Assembly (NCBI GenBank): GCA_017882715.1
Contig: JADGOY010000023.1
Coordinates: 1-33,246 of the forward strand
Length of the DNA stretch: 33,246 bases
DNA from: Nakamurella sp.
GTDB lineage: Bacteria > Actinomycetota > Actinomycetes > Mycobacteriales > Nakamurellaceae
Direction of reading: 5' to 3'
Below, one piece after another: positions 32,502 to 33,246 of this stretch (position 1 is its first letter; every line of letters starts with the position of its first letter). Below the pieces are notes generated by a model. It was given only the letters and a program-made list of their open reading frames with translations, ran no database searches and was not told the DNA's origin. The translations under genes and the position numbers were made by a program.

Positions 32502-33246
32502 CGGTCATCACCCCGGAGATCACGACGGCGCTGACGGCGACCACGGTGTGGGTGGCCAGCTGGGTGAAGCCGCCGCCGTAGACCAGGCCGTTCAACGCAC
32601 CGTCCGGCGCCCACGTGTGCGACGTCACGGCGCCGCCGGCGCCGCGGGTCACGTTCGCGAACAGGCCGATCAGCACGGCGCCGACGATGTCGACGGCACC
32701 GGCCGCCGGGGTGACCGCGACCAGCCCGGCGACCACGCCGGAGGCCGCACCCAGGCTGGTGGCATGGCGGTCGCGGACGCGCTCGACCCCGAGCCAGCCC
32801 AGGGACGCGATGCAGGTGGCGGTCAGGGGTTGATCCAGGCCTGCCCGGCGGTGCCGTTCGCAGCTCGGAGCCGGCGTTGAACCCAGACCAATCGAACCAC
32901 AGCAGGGCAGCGCCCCAGGATCACGAACGGCAGGTTGCGCGGCTTCATCGGCTCCTTGGCGAACCCTTTCCGCTTGCCGATGATCAACGCGAGCATGAAC
33001 CCGGCCATTCCGGGGTTGATGTGCACCACAGTGCCGCCGGCGAAGTCGATCGGGGTGGACAGCCACTCGGCGATCTTGCCGCCGCTCAGCGCGCCGCCGC
33101 CCCACACCATGTGCGCGATCGGCGCGTGGACCAGGGTGACCCACAGGCCGGAGAACACCAGCCAGGTCCCGAAACGCGCCCGGTCGGCGATGGCGCCGCT
33201 GATCAGCGCGACGGTGATGATCGCGAACGTCGCCTGGTAGCCGACG
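32502..33246 (-). pseudogene. amt: Ammonium transporter (Amt) relic, N-terminus beyond window edge
   Basis: From the right edge the minus strand reads Amt: QATFAIITVALISGAIADRA, LVHAPIAHMVWGGGALSGGK, FAGGTVVHINPGMAGFMLAL, KPRNLPFVIL. Then three single-base lesions follow: an extra base in the C run at 32913-32916, a missing base near 32861 and a missing base in the G run at 32826-32829. Correcting them gives AALLWFDWSGFNAGSEL, ANGTAGQAWIN and LTATCIASLGWLGVERVRDR. Next comes SLGAASGVVAGLVAVTPAAG, but the following segment carrying the second pore histidine (usually GVHxxGG) is absent, and the text resumes at VGAVLIGLFANV and GLVYGGGFTQLATHTVV. After ISGVMT it runs into glnK sequence. It is not functional as written. 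Confidence 0.85.

Noticed and set aside
32361-33246. Reading the amt, vapC and frnE lesions purely as sequencing error
   Set aside because: Single-base indels in C or G runs could be errors, but missing segments of tens of codons and the amt-glnK join need real deletions. I keep error as a partial alternative only.

Overview
This is a high-GC stretch with many GTG starts. The gene families point to an actinomycete: a fused KGD-type 2-oxoglutarate enzyme, an ANTAR response regulator of the PdtaR type, SHOCT-domain proteins and an IclR-flanked hut operon. A Nakamurella/Frankia-like order is my guess, but nothing here fixes the genus. I see no rRNA, tRNA, CRISPR array, transposase or prophage.

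Layout. 1-1.4 kb: two near-identical lipoprotein genes on the minus strand, separated by a wrecked sulfite-oxidase tail. 1.7-4.1 kb: a CrtI-like FAD oxidoreductase, a dead VapC toxin and its intact VapB antitoxin. 4.2-7.3 kb: a GT4 glycosyltransferase, a PIG-L/LmbE deacetylase and a polytopic flippase-like protein, plausibly one envelope-glycoconjugate set. 7.4-11.6 kb: a single-chain double ABC exporter with one degenerate ATP site. 11.8-15.8 kb: kgd. 15.9-20 kb: a methyltransferase, a PH-SHOCT protein, a FrnE/DsbA relic, a membrane SHOCT protein, the ANTAR regulator and an integrase-like protein. 20.3-21.2 kb: a HAD phosphatase. 21.3-28.6 kb: the histidine-utilisation operon in the order hutH-hutU-M20 amidohydrolase-hutF-hutI (minus strand), mostly with overlapping stop/start codons. 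It has a perfect 22-bp palindrome upstream and the wreck of a divergent IclR regulator gene. 29-32.2 kb: a secreted serine hydrolase, a gene-poor stretch, a GntR/FCD regulator and a dodecin. 32.4 kb to the edge: an ammonium transporter relic joined to the tail of a P-II (GlnK) gene.

How the genes work together. The hut genes take histidine through urocanate, imidazolone propionate and formiminoglutamate to formylglutamate. The M20 hydrolase is the obvious candidate for the last step to glutamate, whose 2-oxoglutarate product feeds KGD.

The most unusual feature is gene decay. At least five or six genes (sulfite oxidase, vapC, frnE, iclR, amt and glnK) are broken by internal deletions and small indels, next to fully intact operons. 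Short perfect tandem duplications of about 9-21 bp recur across the window; one of them explains the first break in vapC. The alternative for the single-base lesions, sequencing or assembly error, has to be excluded. It cannot easily explain the multi-codon deletions or the amt-glnK fusion.
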